Shown here: in pieces, positions 15,172-23,086 of the stretch
Layout: every line of letters begins with the position of its first letter
How positions within the stretch are numbered: position 1 is the first letter of the stretch
Source: an uncultured Methylotenera sp.
GTDB taxonomy: Bacteria; Pseudomonadota; Gammaproteobacteria; Burkholderiales; Methylophilaceae
Direction: 5' to 3'
Assembly: GCF_946479685.1 (NCBI RefSeq)
Contig: NZ_CAMLGS010000033.1
Span: 1-23,086, forward strand
DNA length: 23,086 bases
Position numbers and translations under genes: made by a program
Notes under the pieces: generated by a model
The model's input: the letters and a program-made list of their open reading frames with translations, nothing else
Told to the model about the DNA's origin: nothing
The model's database searches: none

Positions 15172-16566
15172 TTAAAATTTAACTTCGTTCATTCGCGCAG
15201 TTACTTCATCTCTACCCAGTAGCACCATCACCTGATCAATGCTTGGAGACTGCGCTATACCGGTTAGCATCAAGCGCAACGGCATCGCCACTTTTGGAAA
15301 CTTCAACTGAAACTCTGTCACCACATCATTAATTGCATGATGAATCGCCTCAGCCTGCCACTCAACGGTAGCTAACGCTGCTGTCAGTTTCTGCATCGCT
15401 GGTTTGATTTCAGCCGTTAAATGCTTGTCGGCGGCTGCTTGGTCGATCACCGGCTTTTGGTAAAAATATGCAATGCTGCTGGCCAACTCATTCAAGGTAT
15501 GCGCACGCTCTTTATATAACTCGATAACAGCTGCCAGATTTGGTGTTTTGGCAACTTGCACACCCAGCTTAGCCAAGCGCTTAGTCTGATCATTCACCAA
15601 ATAATCTGAATCCGCTTGTTTAATATAATGCGCATTTAACCAACGGAGCTTTTCAGTATTAAACTGCGCTGCAGAAGGAGTAATATGGTCTAAATCAAAC
15701 CACTCACAGAACTGCTGCATACTAAAGATTTCGTCATCACCATGACTCCAACCCAAGCGCGCCAAATAGTTAAGCACAGCTTCTGGCAGGTAGCCATCAT
15801 CATCATATTGCATCACACTGACAGCGCCATGACGCTTAGACAGCTTCTGGCCATCATCGCCTAAAATCATCGACAAGTGCGCGTATTGCGGAATGGTTGC
15901 CCCCAATGCCATCAGCATATTGATTTGACGTGGGGTGTTGTTTACATGGTCGTCGCCACGTATCACTTGCGTGATACCCATTTCCCAGTCATCGACCACC
16001 ACACAGAAATTATAAGTAGGCGTACCATCAGCACGCGCAATAATTAAATCATCCAACTCCTGATTGGCAATGCTGATTTCGCCTTTAACCAAATCATTCC
16101 ATACGACATTACCATCTTTAGGATTTTTAAAACGAATCACTGGTGGAATGCCTTGTGGCGGTGCCGGCAGCACTTTCCCCTCTTCCGGACGCCAGCGGCC
16201 ATCATAGCGCGGCTTAACCCCTTGCTGCATTTGCGTTTCACGCAGCGCTTCCAACTCTTCTTTACTACAGTAACAGTAGTACGCACTGCCATTTGCTAAC
16301 ATAGTTTGAATCACTTCCTTGTAGCGATCCATGCGCTGCATCTGATAAAACGGGCCTTCGTCATGGCTCAAACCTAACCATTGCATACCATCCAGAATCG
16401 CTTGCACGGCTTCTGGCGTGCTGCGGGCAACGTCAGTATCTTCAATACGCAGGATAAAGTCGCCTTGGTGCTTTTTGGCAAAAGCCCAAGAGAACAAAGC
16501 GGTACGAGCGCCGCCAATATGAAGGAAGCCGGTTGGACTAGGGGCAAAACGTGTGCGAACTGTCAT
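15172..16566 (-). CDS. gltX: Glutamyl-tRNA synthetase
   Basis: A class I aminoacyl-tRNA synthetase that charges tRNA-Glu. The 464-residue protein has the HIGH-type motif (FLHIGGAR, H16-G19), the IEDTD segment (41-45), [10 protein letters not shown] (201-210) and the KMSKS-type loop KLSKRHG (241-247). The zinc-binding insert keeps C98 and C100 (YCYC) but has W125 and P127 where E. coli GluRS has Cys125 and His127, so the zinc site is incomplete. The remaining length and the anticodon-binding C-terminal domain look normal. No clear Shine-Dalgarno precedes the ATG, although a promoter with an extended -10 is visible about 40 bases upstream. It is divergent from the PilZ-like gene. Confidence 0.97.
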   Translation of the reverse strand: MTVRTRFAPSPTGFLHIGGARTALFSWAFAKKHQGDFILRIEDTDVARSTPEAVQAILDGMQWLGLSHDEGPFYQMQRMDRYKEVIQTMLANGSAYYCYCSKEELEALRETQMQQGVKPRYDGRWRPEEGKVLPAPPQGIPPVIRFKNPKDGNVVWNDLVKGEISIANQELDDLIIARADGTPTYNFCVVVDDWEMGITQVIRGDDHVNNTPRQINMLMALGATIPQYAHLSMILGDDGQKLSKRHGAVSVMQYDDDGYLPEAVLNYLARLGWSHGDDEIFSMQQFCEWFDLDHITPSAAQFNTEKLRWLNAHYIKQADSDYLVNDQTKRLAKLGVQVAKTPNLAAVIELYKERAHTLNELASSIAYFYQKPVIDQAAADKHLTAEIKPAMQKLTAALATVEWQAEAIHHAINDVVTEFQLKFPKVAMPLRLMLTGIAQSPSIDQVMVLLGRDEVTARMNEVKF

Positions 16567-16605
16567 ATCTGTTGAATTTTTTACGATCTATATTATTAGG
16601 CCGAC

Positions 16606-16633
16606 ATTTTATCACGCCCGCCTAAAGTCTAAA
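16606..16633 (-). promoter_or_regulatory. Candidate extended -10 promoter of gltX
   Basis: On the minus strand there is TTTAGA (16633-16628), a 16-base spacer ending in TGA and TAAAAT (16611-16606). The TGnTAAAAT arrangement is an extended -10 element. Transcription would start near 16599, giving a leader of about 33 bases. It is unproven but well placed for a housekeeping gene. Confidence 0.5.
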
Positions 16634-16728
16634 AATTAAAAACAGATTAATGCGCAATCTCTCCGTATCCCATGTAGCAACGCGGCTGCGACCTAGGTGG
16701 TGAATAGCTTTTGGCTTAAAATAGCACT

Positions 16729-16745
16729 TTGGCATACTACTTGCT
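16729..16745 (+). promoter_or_regulatory. Candidate sigma-54 (RpoN) promoter of the PilZ-like gene
   Basis: TTGGCATACTACTTGCT aligns with the RpoN consensus YTGGCACGRNNNTTGCW. The -24 GG (16731-16732) and -12 GC (16743-16744) are exactly 10 bases apart, and both TGGCA and TTGCW are intact. Three less conserved internal positions differ. Transcription would start near 16756, leaving about 45 bases of leader before the ATG at 16801. The same TTGGCA could serve as a sigma-70 -35, but the matching TATACC -10 would need a 19-base spacer, which is poor. Confidence 0.5.
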
Positions 16746-16800
16746 TTTTACACTATACCCAGTTAAATAATTTATACCGAGTGAAAGAATTTAGCTAACA

Positions 16801-18504
16801 ATGGCATTTCTCCAAAATCTGTTCAAAAGCGCCACTACACCTAAGATGAAACCATCTATGGCGTGGATGCATGAAATCAAAGGCATGGATGACATCTCTG
16901 CCATTGAATTTGTGACAGTAAAATTAGGAGACGAGTTTAAAACCAATGCGTTCAGTGAGCCAACCAACCTACAGGCACTGTTCACTATCGACGAAAACAC
17001 ACACATCACTGTCGAAAGAATCACCAGTCACTTCATTCACATTGAGCACATCAGCGCAGAATTAGAAGAGCGCGTAACAAACGCAGTCTTTTTCTACCAC
17101 CGTCAGCTTTTCTTGATTTACTTTGCGCTGATTGACCATTTTTCTGATCAATACCAAAAACATCTGCATGTTTTTCTAGCGCGCGCGATTAGAAACGCCA
17201 CGCAAATGATTAAATGGCGTTATTACAGTTACCAAAGTGCGCCAGCCAATGTATGGACACAAATATCACAGCTGTATTTATTAGCCGAAAAACTATCGCT
17301 ATTAAACGCAAAAATTCAGCCCTATGCTGATTTGGAGCCTATTTCACTGTCCAATGCCTATATACACGTATGCATGCTAGGCACACTAGAAAGCTTGAGC
17401 TTAAAATGCGAGCAGATTGAATTTGTAAGCAAAATGCTAATGGCATGGACCGCCAAGACTACGGTTGATAGCGTGTTCGATGAGAGCCAGCATTTATTTT
17501 ACGTCGATACGACTGGCAACAAACCAGCCAAACGTATTCGCACCTTCAAACCAGCCAGCACCTATCGCTACTGGAATCTTGATAGCGTTATTTCTAAAAT
17601 AGCGCTATGCATCTCATTGATTGAATTTAACATTTCTCCGAAACAGCCTTTTATGAAAGAGCTGATTTCGCATAAAGATGCTTCTAGCACCTTTGAAATA
17701 CTGAATAGCGAATGGTCGCGAGTTGATTACAACCGCCAACGCAGGTTAGAAGAGCGCAGCAAAAACATATCGCAAGCGACCACAAGCTTGGGCTTCAAAG
17801 ATGTCTGCGAACAAATCAAACAATATGAAAATATTAAGATGCAGCGCGGAGAGCGTGGCTATCTCGGTGAAAAGTCATTTGAAGTCAGGTTAGCGACACA
17901 CAATATTAATCGCAACGAGCCTAACGTGATTCATATGAATTTGAGCACCGAACACTCAAGTATTATTGATCAGTCCAGTAAAGGATTGGGCTTACATGTC
18001 AGCAGGCATCCGCATGAAGTAGCGACTGGCATGCTAATCGGAATTTCTACTAAAGACTCAAGAAACAATACCCAACTCGGTATTATCAAGAACATACGCC
18101 CGATTGCACAAGGCGAACTACACTTAGGCGTAGAACTGCTCAGCCATATTGCTTTTTACTCTGAAGCGGAAAATATGAGCTTAAGAACGCCAAAGGTCGC
18201 GATGTCCATTGGCGAGCATGAGAGCACAGACAGCTATTTTGCCAATACAGTATTTGCCAACACGAGTAGCTTTTTAGATAACAGCTTTGGCACTGACCCT
18301 AGCAACTTTATGTGTCTTTATTTACCTAAAGAGCAATCAGTATCCAAACAAGAGACACTGATTATCCCTAAGCTGCAATACAATAAAAATGACATCTTCA
18401 AAGTGGTGGTATTAGGTGAAGAAATTTTAATCAGATTTACAAAATCATTTGAGCGCCACGGCAACTGGGTACGTGTGACGTTTACCACCGACCTTCAGCG
18501 CTAA
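16801..18504 (+). CDS. Large uncharacterised protein with degenerate PilZ-like C-terminal domain
   Basis: A 567-residue protein without signal peptide or membrane helix. I do not recognise its first 350 residues, which are mostly helical, with aromatic-rich stretches such as FYHRQLFLIYFALIDHF. From about residue 385 the sequence reads IIDQSSKGLGLHV, then MLIGIS, LGIIKNIRPIAQGELHLGVELL. This is the pattern of a PilZ-like beta-barrel, with D390-x-S392-x-x-G395 matching the (D/N)xSxxG c-di-GMP motif. The partner RxxxR motif is not in its usual place. The only nearby match is R315-R319 (RLEER), about 70 residues upstream. The layout recalls c-di-GMP receptors of the FimW type, but this is inference. 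It is monocistronic on the plus strand with a sigma-54-type promoter. Confidence 0.8.
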   Translation: MAFLQNLFKSATTPKMKPSMAWMHEIKGMDDISAIEFVTVKLGDEFKTNAFSEPTNLQALFTIDENTHITVERITSHFIHIEHISAELEERVTNAVFFYHRQLFLIYFALIDHFSDQYQKHLHVFLARAIRNATQMIKWRYYSYQSAPANVWTQISQLYLLAEKLSLLNAKIQPYADLEPISLSNAYIHVCMLGTLESLSLKCEQIEFVSKMLMAWTAKTTVDSVFDESQHLFYVDTTGNKPAKRIRTFKPASTYRYWNLDSVISKIALCISLIEFNISPKQPFMKELISHKDASSTFEILNSEWSRVDYNRQRRLEERSKNISQATTSLGFKDVCEQIKQYENIKMQRGERGYLGEKSFEVRLATHNINRNEPNVIHMNLSTEHSSIIDQSSKGLGLHVSRHPHEVATGMLIGISTKDSRNNTQLGIIKNIRPIAQGELHLGVELLSHIAFYSEAENMSLRTPKVAMSIGEHESTDSYFANTVFANTSSFLDNSFGTDPSNFMCLYLPKEQSVSKQETLIIPKLQYNKNDIFKVVVLGEEILIRFTKSFERHGNWVRVTFTTDLQR

Positions 18505-18527
18505 ACATCACACACCCATTACTATCA

Positions 18528-19970
18528 CTATTGCATAGGCTGTGCTTGCCAGCCACCGCCTAGCACTTTAAACAAATCCACCGTCGCAATCAGCCTAGCC
18601 TGACGTGCCTGCACAAAGGCCAAGCTCGCTTCATTATAAGTGCGTTGCGCGTCCAGCACTTCAATATAAGCTGAGTAGCCAGACTGGTATCTATTTTCAG
18701 ACAAGGTCAGCATTTTCTGCGCCGAAGTTTGGCTCGTCTGCAAAGATTGCTCACGTTCTGTTTGCTGGCGTAAGCTCACTAACGCATCATTCACTTCGGT
18801 AAAAGCGGTTTGAATCGTACGCTCATAAGTTGCAAGTGTCTTTTTCTGTTTAGCCGCTTCTTGGTCAACTCTGGCATTCAGCCTGCCACCATTAAAGATA
18901 GGCAAGTTCAAGCTAAGCCCACCCGTCCAAATACGCGCGGCAGACGTTAAGATATCTTTCAACTCCAGGCTTTCCCCACCCCAGTTGGCGGTGAGGGAAA
19001 TGCTTGGATACAGCGCTGCCTTTGCCACAGCGATATTGGCATTAGCTGCAACCATTTGCTGCTCAGCCTGACGTACATCAGGGCGTGCTTCCAACAAACT
19101 CGAAGGCAAACCTAATGGCGGTACCGGTGGCACTGGCAACGCCATAATATCGGATTTTGTTTGCCCTAAGCCACGCACTGCCAAATCCATGTCCCCGGTC
19201 AGCAGCGCCAACTGGTTCAGACTTAATGACTGCTGTCTTTTTAAATCAGCAATTTGCGCACGCAAATTGGTGTTAGCAACTTCCGCCTGATACACGTCTA
19301 GTGCCGACACAATCCCGCCTTCCAAACGGCGCTTAGTCAGCGCAAGACTAGCATCGCGACTCACCAGGTTTTGCTCGGCAATCTGGATTTGTTTTTCCAA
19401 ACTGCGCAGAGTCAAATACTGGCTAGCCACCAGACCTGTGAGCGACAGTGTCACCGTATCTTTAGCATAGCGACTAGACAATGCAGATGCACGTGCCGAC
19501 TCTTTGGCGCGACCTAGCTTACCCCAAAAATCCAGCTCAAACGTAGTCCCCAATTTAATGTTGAAGTTATTACGTGGGTTAGCTGAAAACACAGGGAAAG
19601 CACCAGCCTCCGTCACACGTGAACGTGTGCCAGCCGCATCCAGATTCACCGAAGGAATCAAGAAAGTACCAGCCTCCTTCATCACTGCATCGGCTTGCTC
19701 AATGTTAGCTACCGCCGCCTTAATATCCGTATTATGTTTTAACGCATTCGCAACTAATGTGTTCAGCGTTTCATCCTGATACAGCGTCCACCAGTCATTT
19801 GCAATCTGGTTTTGCGCTGTATTTTGGCTAGATTCCACATAACGATCCGGCGTCTCGACCTTCGGTCTTAGGTAGTCTGGCCAAACCATAGTCTGGCATC
19901 CAGACAGCATCAGGCTACCTACAAGAAAGAAAACTGGTTTTATTAAATATTTATTTTTATGCTGTTTCAT
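18528..19970 (-). CDS. Outer-membrane efflux lipoprotein, NodT family
   Basis: A 480-residue TolC-like outer-membrane factor of tripartite efflux pumps. The signal peptide ends in the lipobox LSGC with the lipidated cysteine at C25 (MKQHKNKYLIKPVFFLVGSL then MLSGC). Two repeated OEP domains follow. The NodT signature segments include DWWTLYQDETLNTLVANAL, the ELDFWGKLGRAKESARA coiled segment, ALYPSISLTANWG and the final EVLDAQRTYNEASLAFVQAR. Its ATG overlaps the stop of the RND permease (ATGA at 19970-19967), so the two are translationally coupled parts of one pump. It ends 23 bases from the convergent PilZ-like gene, with no terminator visible between them. Confidence 0.95.
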   Translation of the reverse strand: MKQHKNKYLIKPVFFLVGSLMLSGCQTMVWPDYLRPKVETPDRYVESSQNTAQNQIANDWWTLYQDETLNTLVANALKHNTDIKAAVANIEQADAVMKEAGTFLIPSVNLDAAGTRSRVTEAGAFPVFSANPRNNFNIKLGTTFELDFWGKLGRAKESARASALSSRYAKDTVTLSLTGLVASQYLTLRSLEKQIQIAEQNLVSRDASLALTKRRLEGGIVSALDVYQAEVANTNLRAQIADLKRQQSLSLNQLALLTGDMDLAVRGLGQTKSDIMALPVPPVPPLGLPSSLLEARPDVRQAEQQMVAANANIAVAKAALYPSISLTANWGGESLELKDILTSAARIWTGGLSLNLPIFNGGRLNARVDQEAAKQKKTLATYERTIQTAFTEVNDALVSLRQQTEREQSLQTSQTSAQKMLTLSENRYQSGYSAYIEVLDAQRTYNEASLAFVQARQARLIATVDLFKVLGGGWQAQPMQ

Positions 19971-22900
19971 ACCGTACCTTTATTCTCAGCATCTACTGAA
20001 GCCTCAACTACTGGTGCATCGTCAGGCACTTCATGATGTTTTCTATGTACATTTTTGTTACTCAACCATGTAAAGAAGAGTGGGATAAAAATCGTAGCAA
20101 CAAAAGTCGCTAATAACATACCGCCAAACACGCCAGTACCCATTGAGCGTCTAGCTGCAGCACCTGCACCCGTTGCAATCACCAATGGCACGATACCTAA
20201 CACAAACGCCATTGAAGTCATCACAATCGGTCTAAAGCGCAACCTTGCGGCTTCCAATGCAGCTTCAGCAATCGGCATACCCTCTTCCATTTTCTGGCTG
20301 GCAAACTCTACGATCAGAATCGCATTTTTTGCTGCCAGACCAACCAGCGTAATTAAGCCGATTTGGAAGTAAATATCATTTGGCATACCGCGGAACAGCA
20401 CGGCAATTAACGCACCAGCTAAAGCAAACGGCACCGCCATAATCACTGCTAGTGGTAACGCCCATGTTTCAAACTGCGCAGCCAGAATCAAGAACACCAT
20501 GATAATGGCAAAGCCAAACGCCATCACCGCAGCCGAACCGGTACGCTTCTCTTGATACGCTTGGCCAGTCCATGCAATTTGATAACCATCAGGCAAGTTT
20601 TGCGCAGCGATTTTTTCTACCATCTTAATCGCTTCACCTGAACTCACACCCGATGCACCCTTACCTAGCACCTTAGCTGAAAGCAAACCGTTGTAGCGCT
20701 CTAACTGCTCAGCACCCACAATATCATTCACTTTGCTCAGTGCTGACAATGGCACCATCAAGCCTTTATCTGATCGCACGTAAACCTTACCTAAATCTTC
20801 TGCCTTCATGCGATATTCGGCTTCAGCCTGCAATTGCACACGGTAAGTACGGCCAGATTTATTGAAGTCATTGACATACAGTGAGCCCATAGTGCTTTGC
20901 AATGTATCGTAAATACTTGATACAGGCACACCTTGAGACAACGCTTTAGCTTCGTCCACCTCTAAGAACAACTGTGGCACAGTTGGTCGGAAGAAAGTGT
21001 TAATTTCAGTTAATCTAGGCTCTCTTTTCAGTGCTTCAATCAAGTTATTCACTACCGCAGACAAACGTGCAGGATCAGAGTCGCCACGCGTTTGTACATA
21101 TAGTTCAAAACCGCCTGAGCTACCCAAACCACGAATCGCTGGTGGGTTAAACGCAATAGCCATACCATCCGGCTGCTGCATACCAATACCAAACAGTTTT
21201 TTCACAATATCGTCTGCTGTTGTTTTACGCTCAGACCAATCTTTCAGACGCACGAACATGGTAGCGGCACTGGTTTTATTACCGCCGCCGATCAAGTCAA
21301 AGCCATTCACGGCAAACTCATGCGCTACTGCTGGGTCTTGCGCAATGGCAGCACGTACATTTTCAGTAGTTTTGCTTGTACGGCTCAAGGTTGCGCCATC
21401 AGGCATAATCACCGCAGAAATCACGTAGCCTTGGTCTTCTGGTGGCACGAAACTGCCAGGAATCACACGCAATAACACAACCACGGTAGCAATAATTGCC
21501 GCAAATACAAACGTACCAATAATTCTATGGTGCAAGGTTAAATTAACCACCGCGGTATATACATGGGTGATACGTACAAACATGCGGTTAAATGCTTTAA
21601 AGAATGCAGATTCGCCATGTGTTTTCTTCAACAAGATGGCACATAACGCAGGCGTTAGCGTTAGCGCAACTACGCCAGAAATCACAACAGCTACCGCAAC
21701 GGTTACCGCAAACTGTTTGTACATCTCACCAGCAATACCGCCCAAGAACGCAACCGGCACAAACACTGCGCACAGCACCAGCACAATCGCCACCACTGCT
21801 GCTGACACTTGCTCCATAGATTTCACCGCTGCTTTAATGGCAGACAGTTTTTCCTCTTCCATCAAGCGCTCTACGTTCTCCAGCACCACGATCGCATCAT
21901 CCACCACGATACCGATAGAAAGCACCATCGCAAACAATGTCAGCGTATTGATAGAGAAGCCAAATATCCACAAACCGGCAAATGTACCAATTAAAGAAAT
22001 AGGCACAGCAATAATAGGAATCAATGTTGCACGCACGCTTTGCAAGAACAAGAACACTACCAGTACCACCAACACCATCGCTTCGCCCAGTGTTTTCAAT
22101 ACCTCTAAAATAGAAGCTTTAACGAAGTCACTGGTATCGTATGGCACTTCCCAATCCACACCTTCCGGGAAGTGTGTTTTTAACTCGGCCATTTTCTCTT
22201 TAACCGCTTGCGCTGTATCTAGAGCATTCGCACCGGTTTGTAGGAAAATAGGAATACCTACACCTGGCGTACCATCCAGCGCAGTACGCACGTTATAGCT
22301 TTGTGAACCCAACTCAACACGTGCAACATCTTTCAAATGCAGCACGCCGCGCTGACCACTGGCACGAATAATAATGTTACCGAACTCGGATGGGTCAATT
22401 AAACGACCTTTAGCCGTTACCGTGTATACCAATTGCTGATCTGACGGCGCAGGGTCCTGGCCAATCTTACCTGCTGCATATTGCGCGTTTTGTGCACGAA
22501 TCGCGTTAGCAATATCTGTCGTGGTGACGCCTAATTGCGCCATACGGTCTGGGCGCAACCAAATACGCATAGAGTAGTCTTGCGCACCAAAAATAACAGA
22601 GTCACCTACACCTTTAATACGCTTAATCTCATCCAGCACGTTCAAGGTAGCGTAATTACTTAAAAACAGTGTGTCATATTTTTTCTGCTTATCGGTCAGC
22701 ATTACCACTAACAAAATATCGTTAGAGCGTTTCTGCACAACCAAACCAGTACGCCTAACTTCATCAGGCAAACGTGGCAAAGCAATGTTTACACGGTTAC
22801 TTACGTTAAAAGTGGCCTGATCAACATTGGTGCCCACTTCAAACGTAGCGGTAATCGTTAAAGTACCGCTAGAGTCAGCGCTAGAGTTAAAGTACAACAA

Positions 22901-23086
22901 GCCTTCAACACCGCTCAACTGCTCTTCAATTGGCGCAGCTACTGTTTTAGAAAGCGTATCAGCACTAGCACCAGGGTAAGTTGCAGTAATTAATACGGTA
23001 GGTGGCGCAATTTGCGGGTACTGTGCAATCGGCAATTTAAAGGCGGCAGCTAAGCCTGCCAACACGATAATGATAGACAGTACACT
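19967..23086 (-). CDS. RND multidrug efflux permease (HAE1/AcrB type), 5' end missing
   Basis: An inner-membrane proton-driven exporter. 1039 codons are visible and the frame runs off the window at its 5' end. By comparison with AcrB about 15 residues are missing, and the first visible residues (SVLSIIIVLAGLAAAFKLPI) are the end of TM1. The valine codon at 23065 could be misread as a GTG start but is internal. Proton-relay residues are present: the Asp pair in GIVVDDAIVVLENVERL and the Lys in LVGLAAKNAILIVEFA. Porter segments such as QYPQIAPPTVLITATYPGAS and the TM11-12 region are intact. It overlaps the NodT gene by ATGA. The membrane-fusion protein is expected just upstream, outside the window. 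Substrates cannot be predicted. Confidence 0.96.
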   Translation of the reverse strand, partial: SVLSIIIVLAGLAAAFKLPIAQYPQIAPPTVLITATYPGASADTLSKTVAAPIEEQLSGVEGLLYFNSSADSSGTLTITATFEVGTNVDQATFNVSNRVNIALPRLPDEVRRTGLVVQKRSNDILLVVMLTDKQKKYDTLFLSNYATLNVLDEIKRIKGVGDSVIFGAQDYSMRIWLRPDRMAQLGVTTTDIANAIRAQNAQYAAGKIGQDPAPSDQQLVYTVTAKGRLIDPSEFGNIIIRASGQRGVLHLKDVARVELGSQSYNVRTALDGTPGVGIPIFLQTGANALDTAQAVKEKMAELKTHFPEGVDWEVPYDTSDFVKASILEVLKTLGEAMVLVVLVVFLFLQSVRATLIPIIAVPISLIGTFAGLWIFGFSINTLTLFAMVLSIGIVVDDAIVVLENVERLMEEEKLSAIKAAVKSMEQVSAAVVAIVLVLCAVFVPVAFLGGIAGEMYKQFAVTVAVAVVISGVVALTLTPALCAILLKKTHGESAFFKAFNRMFVRITHVYTAVVNLTLHHRIIGTFVFAAIIATVVVLLRVIPGSFVPPEDQGYVISAVIMPDGATLSRTSKTTENVRAAIAQDPAVAHEFAVNGFDLIGGGNKTSAATMFVRLKDWSERKTTADDIVKKLFGIGMQQPDGMAIAFNPPAIRGLGSSGGFELYVQTRGDSDPARLSAVVNNLIEALKREPRLTEINTFFRPTVPQLFLEVDEAKALSQGVPVSSIYDTLQSTMGSLYVNDFNKSGRTYRVQLQAEAEYRMKAEDLGKVYVRSDKGLMVPLSALSKVNDIVGAEQLERYNGLLSAKVLGKGASGVSSGEAIKMVEKIAAQNLPDGYQIAWTGQAYQEKRTGSAAVMAFGFAIIMVFLILAAQFETWALPLAVIMAVPFALAGALIAVLFRGMPNDIYFQIGLITLVGLAAKNAILIVEFASQKMEEGMPIAEAALEAARLRFRPIVMTSMAFVLGIVPLVIATGAGAAARRSMGTGVFGGMLLATFVATIFIPLFFTWLSNKNVHRKHHEVPDDAPVVEASVDAENKGTV

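Noticed and set aside
16634..16728. Possible RNA gene or riboswitch in the gltX/PilZ divergent region
   Set aside because: I could not build a cloverleaf or a stable conserved-looking fold. Only promoter-like elements at either end can be supported.
21567..22298. Long plus-strand open frame (about 243 codons) opposite the RND permease
   Set aside because: It is Thr/Ser/Ala-rich low-complexity sequence mirrored from the permease codons. It has no recognisable domain and no supported start. A shadow of the real gene.
1..23086. Mobile elements, CRISPR arrays, tRNA or rRNA genes
   Set aside because: No transposase, integrase, regularly spaced repeats or cloverleaf sequence was seen. The window reads as core chromosome.

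Overview
The window looks like chromosome from a methylotrophic betaproteobacterium, most likely of the Methylophilaceae (Methylotenera/Methylophilus type). Two things point there. The block gltX / hfq-hflX / hflK-hflC-DUF2065 (yjeT)-hisZ-purA is a familiar betaproteobacterial housekeeping order. Next to it sit genes for tetrahydromethanopterin (H4MPT) and methylofuran cofactors, which in bacteria occur almost only in H4MPT-dependent C1 oxidisers. Base composition is moderate, with A/T-rich intergenic DNA. The taxonomic call is inference from gene content.

Layout. (1) 1-696, plus strand: the 3' end of a YbaB/EbfC-type gene, then recR. (2) 741-932, minus: a small membrane protein of unknown function. 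(3) 1152-3864, minus: mtaD-ubiG-HAD phosphatase, tightly packed. This matches the Pseudomonas mtaD-ubiG-mupP order, so the phosphatase is a good MupP (muropeptide recycling) candidate. (4) 3884-5087: an ompA-type porin with its own strong ribosome binding site, a candidate promoter and an intrinsic terminator. (5) 5147-8512, minus: dmrB, a dihydropteroate-synthase-like gene, a DUF447 gene and mfnB. This is a compact H4MPT/methylofuran biosynthesis island between purA and ompA. (6) 8669-15054, minus: purA, hisZ, the DUF2065 gene, hflC, hflK, hflX and hfq. (7) 15172-16566, minus: gltX. (8) 16801-18504, plus: a large uncharacterised protein with a degenerate PilZ-like C-terminal domain, behind a near-consensus sigma-54-type promoter. 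(9) 18528-23086, minus: a NodT-family outer-membrane factor overlapping (ATGA) the end of an RND efflux permease that runs off the right edge.

How the genes fit together. DmrB would make the final reduction to H4MPT, the DHPS-like protein would act earlier in pterin assembly, and MfnB makes the furan precursor of methylofuran. DUF447 is a conserved passenger without an assigned step. HflK/HflC form the membrane complex that controls FtsH, and HflX and Hfq are the ribosome-rescue GTPase and RNA chaperone normally found beside them. MtaD and the phosphatase are salvage enzymes and UbiG makes quinone. No mobile element, CRISPR array, tRNA or rRNA was recognised. The most interesting parts are the C1-cofactor island with its unassigned DUF447 member and the PilZ-like gene with its sigma-54-type promoter.
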